A DNA stretch of 64,000 nt from Sphingomonadales bacterium (GTDB lineage Bacteria > Pseudomonadota > Alphaproteobacteria > Sphingomonadales > Sphingomonadaceae). The position numbers and the translations under genes are program-made. Below the pieces are notes generated by a model. The model was not told the DNA's origin, searched no databases, and saw only the letters and a program-made list of their open reading frames with translations. Positions 1 to 9,447 of this stretch are shown here, in pieces (the stretch's first letter is position 1; each line of letters begins with the position of its first letter). Location of the stretch: contig JAQGKX010000109.1 of NCBI GenBank assembly GCA_028289885.1, forward strand, positions 1 to 64,000, in the 5' to 3' direction.

Positions 1-278
1 GCGTCGATGGCGGCCTCGATCCCGGCGGAATCGCTCTGGTCGACGAACATGGCGACGGGTCGGGCCATTGCGCGAGACAGAGCGAACAGTTCCTCAAGCT
101 CGTCGCGGTGCGGGTTCGACAGGTTGATGAGGACGACATCGGGAGAAAAAGCTTCGAGTTTCGCAGCGATGCCATGGCGGTCCGCGAACGTCGCGACATC
201 GGTGAGAGCGGCCTCTCTCAGGCCCTCCTCGATCACCGCCGCGCGGGCGGCACTTTCATCGACAATCGCAATGCGCAA
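1..278 (-). CDS. ANTAR/NasT-like response regulator, N-terminal receiver part, truncated at left edge
   Basis: Minus-strand translation from a TTG at 278 gives (M)RIAIVDESAARAAVIEEGLREAALTDVATFADRHGIAAKLEAFSPDVVLINLSNPHRDELEELFALSRAMARPVAMFVDQ, receiver-like; the plus-strand ORF 7..387 is a shadow. Start codon uncertain. Confidence 0.6.
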   Translation of the reverse strand, partial: MRIAIVDESAARAAVIEEGLREAALTDVATFADRHGIAAKLEAFSPDVVLINLSNPHRDELEELFALSRAMARPVAMFVDQSDSAGIEAAID

Positions 279-484
279 GGCCGAGCCCCATCCCCGTGAT
301 GATCGTTTGTGTGTCGCCGGGCGTCATCCGGATTTCCGAACCTATTGTCCCGTCGTCGTGGCGTGTTCGGTTCGGAAGGTCAAATAATATCGTAACGCCT
401 GCGTTACATTACAGACGCGTAACGAATACATAAGTATTCTCCGCCGTTAACCGAGTTTTACCATCTTCGCGATAATTTAACTGC

Positions 485-2752
485 ATGAAACAGGGGTTTA
501 TCGTGCAGCATCTTCGCCCGTCCATGACCATCGTATCTTTAATCGCACTTTCCGCATGTGGCGGGGGAGGCGGCAGTACCGCGAACTCGGCAGGCTCGGT
601 GGCGGCTCCGGCGGTCCCAGCGGCGAACGCGCCACCGACTCAGGTAACCGACCCGACAGTCACCGCCTATGCCGCCGCGGTGGCACCTCCGACGGGCTAT
701 GTGGTCACGCCGGAAAGCATGCAGCCGGTGCGCTCGGCAAACGACACGTCGGAATACCGCCAGAACTTCACCGGCAACGAAATGGTCAACGCGCTCTATG
801 CCGCCGATCATGGCTGGACCGGCAAGGGTGTAACCGTCGGTGTCATCGACGATGGCGTGAACACCGCATTGTCGGCATTTCAGAACCAGATCTCGTCGGT
901 ATCGAAGGATTTCGGCTATCTGACCACAAACGGTATCGCCACGAAACGCGATGTGCTGGGTGATACGCAGTCGAACCACGGTACCGAGATTGCCGGGATC
1001 ATCGCCGCGCGCGCCGACGGCATCGGGACCGAGGGCCTTGCACCCGATGCAAAGATCGCGATCCTGCGCACTTCCGATTATAACGCCGATACCAAAGTTG
1101 AAACGATGTTCCACGATGCGGAGGCTCTGGAATATGCCGCCACAGCGGGGATCAAGGTCATCAACCGTTCGCTGGTCAGCAACGGGGCAGGGCTGGCCGA
1201 TTCGGTAACGCGTTACGGTGCGACCGGTGGGCTGCTGGTCAACGCCGCTGGCAACAACGCGCAGGCCAATCCCGGCGATACGATCAACGTCAACGACGCG
1301 AACCGGGCAACATGGCTGTTCGTCGTCGCGCTCAATCCCGACCTGAAAAGCTATACGCTTGCCAGTTACTCCAACCAGGCCGGCAGCATGGCCGATCGCA
1401 CCGTCGCGGCCATCGGCACCAACACCACGGTCGGGGTGGACGGCAGCAGCGTGGCCATTTCGGGCACGAGTTCGGCAACGCCACAAGTCAGCGCACTGGC
1501 CGCGCTGATCCTCAGCAAATGGCCACAGTTGAGTGGCCAGCAGGCGGGCAACGTGATCCTTTCCACAGCGAGGGACATCGGCGCTCCCGGTGTGGATTCG
1601 ATCTATGGGCATGGGCTTATCGACGTGCAGGCGGCGTTATCGCCGAGCAATCCGACGATCTCGAATGGTTCGACCGCAACATCGCTCGCAGCTTCGGCGA
1701 TGGCGGTTCCTGCAGCGATCGGGACGGGCTCGATCCAGACGGCCTTGTCGAAAGTCACCGTGATCGACGCCTATGGCCGCGACTTCACGGGGTCGGTCGC
1801 CAGCCTGATCGCGCATCCCGAAACTGGCCAGTCACGCTGGCTGGGACAACGCGTCAACCAGATGGCGAGTGGCGGATCGAGCGACGTCGGGTTCGGCCAT
1901 TTCCGGACGAGCTTCGGCTATGCCAGCTTTCGCACCGGACCGGCCGACAGCGACGTGCGCAGCGTCATGACCGCAGGCGAGGTATCGTATCGTAATGCCA
2001 CCACCGGCGTCCGGGTCGGGTTCAACGCGCAGGATTCGATGCAGAACGATATCATGGGACTGGCGCCGTTTGCGGACGGCATCCTTTCCTATGCACCGCA
2101 GGCCGGCAATAGCGTCGCCGTCGATCATCTGATTGCCGGGGTCAGACTGGGCGTCACTATGACCGCAGGATCGATTGGCCGGTCGCGCGCGCAGGCGAGC
2201 AGCGTTTCGGTCGGTTATAAGGGCCTGTCGGTGCGCGCTTCATATATAGACGAAAGTGGATCGGTCTTCGGCACGATCTCCGAGGGTGGATTGGCCCTCG
2301 GGCGTGGCGCGACCACCACGATGCTTGAGGCGCACCAGACGTTGAACGTCGGGGGAGGCTGGAACCTTGAAGGCTATGGCTCGGTCGGCGTGACCCGGCT
2401 CAAGATCGACGCCAGCTCTGTCGTGACGGCGGCCAGTTCGCTGGTTGGAACGCGCATGGGGTTGCAGGCAAGCGGCCCGGCATTCGGCGGGTTGCTGAGC
2501 TTCGGGGTGGCGCAACCGCTTACGATCGAACGCGGGACGGCCCATCTGACCATCGGCACCGGCTATGACGCAGTGGCGCAATCATTGACCTATGGTGCGA
2601 GCAATGCCGATCTGGCGAGTGACAAGCGCCGGTTGGAGTTGACCACCGGCTTTGCCCGGCAGACTGGAAACTCGACATTCCGTATCGGTCTGATGAAGGA
2701 CGTCGCCGATGGAACGCAGCGCGTGCTGGCGGGATATCGGTTGAGGTTCTGA
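485..2752 (+). CDS. S8 family serine peptidase (subtilase) with C-terminal autotransporter-like barrel and lipoprotein signal
   Basis: Catalytic motifs VGVIDDGVN (Asp), SNHGTEIAGIIAA (His), SGTSSATPQVSALAALIL (Ser); lipobox LSAC followed by GGGGG; ends in ...LAGYRLRF typical of OM barrels. Confidence 0.9.
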   Translation: MKQGFIVQHLRPSMTIVSLIALSACGGGGGSTANSAGSVAAPAVPAANAPPTQVTDPTVTAYAAAVAPPTGYVVTPESMQPVRSANDTSEYRQNFTGNEMVNALYAADHGWTGKGVTVGVIDDGVNTALSAFQNQISSVSKDFGYLTTNGIATKRDVLGDTQSNHGTEIAGIIAARADGIGTEGLAPDAKIAILRTSDYNADTKVETMFHDAEALEYAATAGIKVINRSLVSNGAGLADSVTRYGATGGLLVNAAGNNAQANPGDTINVNDANRATWLFVVALNPDLKSYTLASYSNQAGSMADRTVAAIGTNTTVGVDGSSVAISGTSSATPQVSALAALILSKWPQLSGQQAGNVILSTARDIGAPGVDSIYGHGLIDVQAALSPSNPTISNGSTATSLAASAMAVPAAIGTGSIQTALSKVTVIDAYGRDFTGSVASLIAHPETGQSRWLGQRVNQMASGGSSDVGFGHFRTSFGYASFRTGPADSDVRSVMTAGEVSYRNATTGVRVGFNAQDSMQNDIMGLAPFADGILSYAPQAGNSVAVDHLIAGVRLGVTMTAGSIGRSRAQASSVSVGYKGLSVRASYIDESGSVFGTISEGGLALGRGATTTMLEAHQTLNVGGGWNLEGYGSVGVTRLKIDASSVVTAASSLVGTRMGLQASGPAFGGLLSFGVAQPLTIERGTAHLTIGTGYDAVAQSLTYGASNADLASDKRRLELTTGFARQTGNSTFRIGLMKDVADGTQRVLAGYRLRF

Positions 2753-2771
2753 AGTCGCAACCGATATCCCG
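2730..2771. promoter_or_regulatory. 14-bp perfect inverted repeat (hairpin) at the junction of two convergent autotransporter genes
   Basis: cgggatatcggttg (2730-2743) and caaccgatatcccg (2758-2771), 14-nt loop; no T-tract follows on either strand. Confidence 0.7.
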
Positions 2772-2780
2772 TACCCAAGC

Positions 2781-5700
2781 CTAGAAGCTGATCTTCAGGC
2801 CGACCGACCCGCTTGTCGAATGGCCGGTAACGCCTTGGCCATTGTCGAGCGAGAAACGATAATCGCCTTCGCCATAGAGCGCGAAGCCGGGCTTGAACGT
2901 CCAGGTCAGGCCGCCGCCAGCTTCACCCCAGAGTGACGAGTTGCGTGTGAGGATGTCGGTCGTAGCCGCCGCGGTCCGGAACAGCGTCTGGTCGGTCGTG
3001 GAGAATCCCTTCCATACGTTGCCGCGAACATAGGGCTGGATCGAACCGCTCGATGTCGGGAACCGTCCCTTCAGGCGCAGACCGAGACGTCCGGTCAGAT
3101 AACCCGGCGTATGCTGGGTTACTAAGGCATTCGGGATCGCGACATCGTTTATCGACACACCCTGGCCGATCAGTTGCGCTTGAGGTTCGAGGACCCAGTT
3201 GGTCGATAGTTTGAGCGGATAACCCGTCTCGACCGAAGCGAGGACACCGTGACCGTTGATCCCGATGCGACCGCCGTTCGCGACCTGCGCCTTGCCGCCG
3301 TACCAGCTATATTGAAGGACGACGTCGGTGTAGAACCCATTGTTCGCCTGATACGTCCAGTAGAGACCGGCATATTTCGACGTTGGATCGAGCCTGCCGA
3401 CATAGCTGCCGTCCACTCCACCGGCAAAGCCGCTCACATCGGTCTTTGCCTTGATATAGCCGCCATAGACGCCAAAATCATGGTGGCCTTTGTCATTGCC
3501 GTAGCGGAACAGGTCGATCCCGATCTGACCTCCGTACAAATGGCCATCGGTCGTGGCCCGCGCATCGCCCCGCTGGCGTGAACGGCCATCGTCGGCGATG
3601 AAGCGGCCCCAGATGCGACCGGGAACGGTGAACCCTTGCGCGACCGAACCTTCGCTGGAGTCGTCGCCCATCCGCTTGTGATAGGTGGCGAGCATCGTCA
3701 GGTCGGCATTGCGAAGGCGATCGGGCAGGGCCGCAAGCAATGGGACCTCGGTGCGATAAGTGATGACTTCGGCCGGAGTCGATGGCGTGGTCGGTGGTGT
3801 CGGTGTCGTCGGCGGGTTGGGCACTTCGGCCTGGCCCGATCCAGTCTGCGTCCTCAGATACCAGCTCTCGTTCGCACCGGTCGTATCCGATGCATAGAGA
3901 CGATACTGGAACGCACCCGCATCGACATGGGTCCCGGCAAGGGTGAACGCATCCTTGCTCGTCGTCGCAGTCGTCGTGCCGCCATTGATCGCGCCGACAA
4001 CCTCGATACCGTTGCCGGTCGTCGCGGCGCCGAGGCCACCGGCATTGGTGATCTGGATGGTCGTGGAGCCACTGGCCTTGCCGCCGTCGATGACGAGCCG
4101 ATCCGAAAGCGAGTTATCGCTGCCGAGGACGGTCTGCAGTTTCAGCGTTCCGTTCTGGCCGACATAATTGCCACGGATCGTCAGCGTATCACCGGCGCCG
4201 GACGTTCCGTTCGTCAGGTCGATGGTGCCTGCATTGTTGACGGTCATGGTCCCACCGGCGCTTGCGCTGATCAGCGGGTTGAAACCGTTGCCCGCATAGA
4301 GTGTCGAGGTGGAGTCGATGCCGACCGACCCGCCGGCAAGCGCCAGATCACCATCGGCGGTGAGGCCGGAGCTGTTAATAAGATTGACGTTGTTCCATCC
4401 GGTGATCCGCCGCGTGCCGGTTGATGTCGTGTTATCGAATGTCAGCGTGTCGGTTCCGGTCGCCGTACCCTGTCCCGCGATGCGGGTAACGCCCGACAGA
4501 TTGGCATCGGTCAGCCCACGGAAAGTTGCGGTGTTATTGCCTGCGCCTGCGTCAAAGGCTCCGGTCAGCGTTCCGCCCGTCATAAGGAATGTGTCGTTCC
4601 CCGAACCGAGCAGCACTCCGCCGGTCACTGCGCCCGATGTCAGGGTTACGTTCTGGCCGTTGTTGCCCCCGGCGATCGCGGTGTTGCCAGCCGAGGCGGC
4701 GGTGATCGTACCGCTGTTCGTGAAGGCGATCGTTCCGCCGGTCAGATCGACAACCGGAGCCACCGTGCTCGTGGACGTGAGCGTGCCCGAGTTCGTGATC
4801 GACGCCGCCGGACCGCCAACGACCGCCGAACCGCCCTGCGCGTTGGTGACGTTTATGACACCGTCGAGCATGGCATTGCCGGTCGTGGCGAGACGAAGGC
4901 CGGTTGCGCCGACACCCGTCGCGGTGATCGACAGTCCCGTTCCGAGCGTCAGGTCGTTCGCCGTCTGCGCGCCACCTGTGCCCGAAAAATCGAAGCCGGT
5001 GCTGTTCGTGCCTGCAGCCGTGAGAGTCGCGGAAGATGCCGGACTGATCGCCACGCCGGTGTGGACAGCGGCTCCCGAACCGTTGGCGACGATCGACGTG
5101 CCGTTGAGCAAGATCGCATTAGACCCGGCTGCATTTTCGATGCCGTTCCCGGTCCCCGAAACCGTGACGGTGCCGTTGCCGAGCGTCAGTGCTCCCGACC
5201 CTGCGCTAAGCAGGACGCCGTGAGCCGTGCCGCCTGCGGTGAAGCTGCCTGCGTTATTAACCGATCCGCCATTCACGAGATTAAGCGCCGCTATGCCGTT
5301 TCCGACCGAAACCGGACCGACTCCCTGCAACGTCGATCCCGCTCCATCGACAAGAATACCCGTTCCCGAACCGACCGTGATCGTTCCGGAATTGTTGAAC
5401 GTGCCGCCCGCGGATATGCTGGCACCGATGCCGTTATCCATAGTGATGGTGCCGCTGTTGGTACCCGATGCGCCAGCACCGCTGACAGCGTATCCGACCG
5501 CGCTTGCGCCACCCGGTACCGTGAGGCCGGTCTGCGTCAGCGCGCCCGTGTTGGTGCCGGTCACGAGGTCCGAAGCACCCGTTGAAAGGAGGGCGATGGC
5601 CGTTCCACCAGCCCCGACGCCAACCGTGCCGCTGTTGGTGATCGTCGCACCCGTCGTTGCCAGTATGGCCACGTCATTTGTGCCGGTGAACGCAATGATG

Positions 5701-8318
5701 CCACTGTGCGTCAGCTGGCCCTGATTCCGGGCGATATAGCCGGTCAGATTATCGAACGATGATGTGAGGTTCGCGCTGCTCGTCAGGGTGGTTGTCGCAA
5801 TCGGTGCGCCGATCGCGGTTCCGTCGAGGGCATGTTTCTGCCCATCGACGATTCCCGCCGTAGTGCCCGCCCCGGCAAGCGTGATCGTGCCAGCGCCGCT
5901 GAGCGTGCCCGTCGCCCCTCCTTCGATCAATATACCCGTCGCTCCGAGGCCAGACACATTGATCGTGCTGCCATCAGTGTTCACGGTTGTTCCCGAAGAC
6001 GGACCCGAACCGACAATGCCGAAGGCGTTTGCACCGGACACGATGAGGTTCAAATTAGCCCCACCCAACGTCGCGCCGTCTTCTACGCGGAAGCCCGTCG
6101 AAGAGGCGGTATCGACATTGGTCGTCGATGCGACGTTGATGCGCGAACCGGCACCAAGCGTATAATAGCCGATCTGATTCGTACCCTGAAAATCCACGGA
6201 CCCCGATACGCCGACGTCGATCAGGCCGCCGTTCCGCGCATGAACGCCGATAGCACCGTCACCGCGGAGAATGACTGCGCCATTCTGTTGCGCGGACGAA
6301 CTCGCATTGCCGACATAAACGCCATAATTGCGCAGCCGGTCGACCGAGATGCCGCCGTTGACGATGATCGTGCCGTCGTTGATCGCTCGCGCCGAACCTC
6401 CTGCGACGCCATTTTCGACCAGCAAACCAGTGCTGTTGACGCCGCTGACGGTGATGATTCCGCTTGCCGCGTTGGTCGCCTCCACCGCACCGGCGACGCT
6501 GCTGCCCCGGACCCAGATGCCGACGTTGCGCGCGCTGGGCGTCGTGACTGCCGATGGGTCGATGGTGATCGCACCGGTGTTAAGGGCCGTATTGCCGTCG
6601 CCGCCGACAAGCATGCCGGTTGCGTTCTGGGCAAGCGATCCGATGCGGATCAGGCCGTTGTTGACCAGCGTCCCTCCGCCCGACAGCGACGTCATGCCCG
6701 CCGCGTAATTGACCGACACGACGTCGGTCACGGTGGCGAGGTCGGCTGCATTGCCAGCAAAGGTGGTGCCAACCCGGATCGTGCCATCGGCATTGTTGGT
6801 GACGGTGCCGCCATTGAATGCGACCATCCCCGCTGCGCCGCCGAATAGGCCCAGCGTGTTCGCCACGGCGCTGCCCGCGCCACCGATCAGGATGGTACCC
6901 GAATTCGACGCGGTTGCGCCCGTGCTGACCGCGATACCGGTGTTCGCCTTGCCAAAGGTCGGGTCTTCGGGATGCCCGGCGATGTCGCGGTTGGCGACGT
7001 TGATGATACCCTGATTGCTGACCGTCGCATTGTCGGTAGCGCGGACGGCGATGTTGCCGGTGCTATAACCCTGATAGTCTGTCAGTCCGGTCGGAACCGG
7101 CACGCCGCTAGAACGATCGAGCGTTTCGTACCCAATTCCGATTACGCCCGTGCTGGTGTTGGTCAGGCTGCTGCCAGCGTCTTTCACGCGGATGCCGACG
7201 CCGCCCTCTGCCTGCGCGATCGTGCCGTTGTTCGTTACGGTCGACCCGTTCTGCGCCAAGATCAGCGTGGAAAGGCCATCGTTATTACCGTCTGCGCCAA
7301 CGACGCCGACCAGTTGCGAGGTCGCGGTCGTCGTCAGGTTCGAATGGTCGAGCTTGATGAAAAGGCGTTCGCTGATCGTCGGCGGGGCGGTATATTTCGG
7401 AATGGGCGGTGTCGCGACGGTCACCTGACGCAAGCTCGTCGTCGCGGCGGCCTGAATATTGCTCTCATATTGCGCAGGGGTGATTGTTCCCGCCGTCAAC
7501 TGGGCGATCTGGCTGGTGTTATAACGCTTCAGGCTCGCAAGGTCGGTCACCGTATCGCCGCCGTCGAAGGCAACGCCCGAATAGGTCGTAACCGGCACAT
7601 TCACGGTCGCGCTGGCGGCCTGCGACAGTCCGTCCTGATCGGCTCCATCCATCGTCGCAGTCTGGGAATCATAAACGACCCGGCTGCCGTTCGTGACGCT
7701 GTAGAGCGTCGAGCCGCTGTCTGCCGTCAGGATTGCAAAGTTGGCCGGGTCATAAATGCTCTTGGCCTTGTCGCCGGTCGCAATCGTGACCGTTGAATTA
7801 TCGATGTTCGCCAGTCGCAAGTCGCCATAGACCGGTGCGTGGGTATCGACATAAGTGACCGTGCGCGTATCTGTGCTGGGAACCCCGAGCAGGCGATCAT
7901 TGTCATAGACCAGCGTCGCCACGCGCGTTCCCTGGATCTGGTCGGGATAGGTTACAGAGTTCGTCTTCTGCTGCGTACCAAGCACGACATTCGACTGACC
8001 CGCAACCGCATCGTAACCCGAAATGACTTCGCCATTCTGGTTCCGCGTTGCGATCGTATCACTGTCGAACTGGAACCGGCGGGCGCTGGTACCGATAAGA
8101 TTATAGTCGCCGCTGATCGTGCTTGCGCCATTGGTAACATCGATGATGTCCGCGCGCTGTGCCTTCGACCCGCCGCCATTGTTGACAGCGGGAGAGTAGG
8201 AGGGCTGGAGCGACTGCGCGTGGGTCACCGCTGGAGCACCGATCATCAGAGCGACCAGGGACACCCCGCCTGCCAAAAACCGGCGAGCAGCAAACACATT
8301 GGATTGAGTAACAGGCAT
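2781..8318 (-). CDS. Large autotransporter outer membrane protein (beta-helical G/N/T-rich passenger plus C-terminal beta-barrel)
   Basis: Signal peptide MPVTQSNVFAARRFLAGGVSLVALMIGAPAVTHAQ; long repetitive NSGTI/NNGTI passenger; barrel-like C-terminus ending SGSVGLKISF. Start set at internal ATG (8318) rather than ORF start 8669. Confidence 0.88.
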   Translation of the reverse strand: MPVTQSNVFAARRFLAGGVSLVALMIGAPAVTHAQSLQPSYSPAVNNGGGSKAQRADIIDVTNGASTISGDYNLIGTSARRFQFDSDTIATRNQNGEVISGYDAVAGQSNVVLGTQQKTNSVTYPDQIQGTRVATLVYDNDRLLGVPSTDTRTVTYVDTHAPVYGDLRLANIDNSTVTIATGDKAKSIYDPANFAILTADSGSTLYSVTNGSRVVYDSQTATMDGADQDGLSQAASATVNVPVTTYSGVAFDGGDTVTDLASLKRYNTSQIAQLTAGTITPAQYESNIQAAATTSLRQVTVATPPIPKYTAPPTISERLFIKLDHSNLTTTATSQLVGVVGADGNNDGLSTLILAQNGSTVTNNGTIAQAEGGVGIRVKDAGSSLTNTSTGVIGIGYETLDRSSGVPVPTGLTDYQGYSTGNIAVRATDNATVSNQGIINVANRDIAGHPEDPTFGKANTGIAVSTGATASNSGTILIGGAGSAVANTLGLFGGAAGMVAFNGGTVTNNADGTIRVGTTFAGNAADLATVTDVVSVNYAAGMTSLSGGGTLVNNGLIRIGSLAQNATGMLVGGDGNTALNTGAITIDPSAVTTPSARNVGIWVRGSSVAGAVEATNAASGIITVSGVNSTGLLVENGVAGGSARAINDGTIIVNGGISVDRLRNYGVYVGNASSSAQQNGAVILRGDGAIGVHARNGGLIDVGVSGSVDFQGTNQIGYYTLGAGSRINVASTTNVDTASSTGFRVEDGATLGGANLNLIVSGANAFGIVGSGPSSGTTVNTDGSTINVSGLGATGILIEGGATGTLSGAGTITLAGAGTTAGIVDGQKHALDGTAIGAPIATTTLTSSANLTSSFDNLTGYIARNQGQLTHSGIIAFTGTNDVAILATTGATITNSGTVGVGAGGTAIALLSTGASDLVTGTNTGALTQTGLTVPGGASAVGYAVSGAGASGTNSGTITMDNGIGASISAGGTFNNSGTITVGSGTGILVDGAGSTLQGVGPVSVGNGIAALNLVNGGSVNNAGSFTAGGTAHGVLLSAGSGALTLGNGTVTVSGTGNGIENAAGSNAILLNGTSIVANGSGAAVHTGVAISPASSATLTAAGTNSTGFDFSGTGGAQTANDLTLGTGLSITATGVGATGLRLATTGNAMLDGVINVTNAQGGSAVVGGPAASITNSGTLTSTSTVAPVVDLTGGTIAFTNSGTITAASAGNTAIAGGNNGQNVTLTSGAVTGGVLLGSGNDTFLMTGGTLTGAFDAGAGNNTATFRGLTDANLSGVTRIAGQGTATGTDTLTFDNTTSTGTRRITGWNNVNLINSSGLTADGDLALAGGSVGIDSTSTLYAGNGFNPLISASAGGTMTVNNAGTIDLTNGTSGAGDTLTIRGNYVGQNGTLKLQTVLGSDNSLSDRLVIDGGKASGSTTIQITNAGGLGAATTGNGIEVVGAINGGTTTATTSKDAFTLAGTHVDAGAFQYRLYASDTTGANESWYLRTQTGSGQAEVPNPPTTPTPPTTPSTPAEVITYRTEVPLLAALPDRLRNADLTMLATYHKRMGDDSSEGSVAQGFTVPGRIWGRFIADDGRSRQRGDARATTDGHLYGGQIGIDLFRYGNDKGHHDFGVYGGYIKAKTDVSGFAGGVDGSYVGRLDPTSKYAGLYWTYQANNGFYTDVVLQYSWYGGKAQVANGGRIGINGHGVLASVETGYPLKLSTNWVLEPQAQLIGQGVSINDVAIPNALVTQHTPGYLTGRLGLRLKGRFPTSSGSIQPYVRGNVWKGFSTTDQTLFRTAAATTDILTRNSSLWGEAGGGLTWTFKPGFALYGEGDYRFSLDNGQGVTGHSTSGSVGLKISF

Positions 8319-8675
8319 GAGACCCCTTTCAGTTTTTCTCCGAACCGTTCTTTTATTCGGATAAAATAATGGTGCCTTAACCTTTATTAGAGATATTCGA
8401 TCCACCATTGCTGTTAACCAAGCCATAGAATCGTGTGTTTTCGCGAAAAAGTCTTGCGAATCGCGCAGTTTGACTTGCGCAATATCATTTGATGGATTTT
8501 TGTAGCCTGCCGGGCGCAGTTGTTGCGCCGATCTGGGATTGCAGTTCAAAAAATATTCGCGCTTCCCGAGCAGGAACCTAAACAGTTCCAATTTAACACT
8601 TATTGCATTTTGGCTGGGAAAAACGGCTAACGATCGAGCGGCCAGAATGCGACGTCTGGTAGCGCACATGAGTAA

Positions 8676-9428
8676 ATGGTCATTTCAAAGGGTCTGATTC
8701 TAGCCACGCCGGTTGCAAGGCTCACTGCGTTCGGCAATTTGGACGAGGACGACTATAAGGTCCTGGCCAAGATGGGCGGCACCGGTCGCAAGTTCGCTGC
8801 CAACGAGTTCCTCCAGCGCGAAGGTAGCGATTTTCGGAGAATCTGGCTGCTGATGACCGGCGTTACCGCCAGCAGCGTAAACCGTGCGAACGGTCGGCGG
8901 CGTCTGCTCCGTATCCATTTGAGCGGCGATCTCGTCGGCCTCCCCAGTCTTGCCATGATGACGGCTGCGAGTTCGATTATCGCATTGTCACCGGTCGTCG
9001 CGATTCCGATCAAAATCTCCGTCCTGACTGAAGTTTTTGAATCCTACCCACGCCTCGCCGCCTTGATCTTTCTCGTATCCCAGGAGGAGAGGGTCGCGTT
9101 GATGGATCGACTGATCTCGGTCGGGGGATTGAGTATTGTCGAGCGGGTCGCAAATCTGTTGCTTCATATCCACGCGCGCCTGCTCTGCAGTGATCCGGAC
9201 GCGGGTGAAGCCTTTCACCTGCCGCTGACGCAAGGCGACGTCGCCGACCTTGTAGGTTGCACGCCTGTCCACGCGAACAGGGCCATCCAGCACCTTCGGT
9301 CCGCGGGACTGGTGTCCTGGAATCGCCAGGATATCGAACTTCTGAATCGACCGGCTCTGGTTAAGCTCGCCGGTTATATCCCGCGCATAGTGGAACGTGA
9401 CCCGAGTTGGCTTCCGGTCAACCCCTGA
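8676..9428 (+). CDS. Crp/Fnr family transcriptional regulator
   Basis: N-terminal cyclic-nucleotide-binding-like domain, C-terminal HTH LTQGDVADLVGCTPVHANRAIQHLRSAGLV. Confidence 0.85.
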   Translation: MVISKGLILATPVARLTAFGNLDEDDYKVLAKMGGTGRKFAANEFLQREGSDFRRIWLLMTGVTASSVNRANGRRRLLRIHLSGDLVGLPSLAMMTAASSIIALSPVVAIPIKISVLTEVFESYPRLAALIFLVSQEERVALMDRLISVGGLSIVERVANLLLHIHARLLCSDPDAGEAFHLPLTQGDVADLVGCTPVHANRAIQHLRSAGLVSWNRQDIELLNRPALVKLAGYIPRIVERDPSWLPVNP

Positions 9429-9447
9429 TCCGGCGTCGCTTGCATAG

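Noticed and set aside
555-575. Short G-tract (ggcgggggaggcgg) after the subtilase lipobox, as a possible phase-variation tract like in nalP
   Set aside because: Only five consecutive Gs; too short to support slipped-strand phase variation, and poly-Gly after a lipobox is common.
4309-5223. 304-aa + strand ORF (and 5832..6848, 6972..7796, 3636..4424) opposite the large autotransporter
   Set aside because: Pro/Val-rich or Arg/Asp-rich antisense shadows of a repetitive passenger.
4300-7400. Repetitive DNA in the autotransporter passenger considered as tandem repeat or CRISPR-like array
   Set aside because: Repeats are degenerate, coding, and of irregular spacing (NSGTI/NNGTI beta-helix rungs); no identical repeat-spacer pattern.
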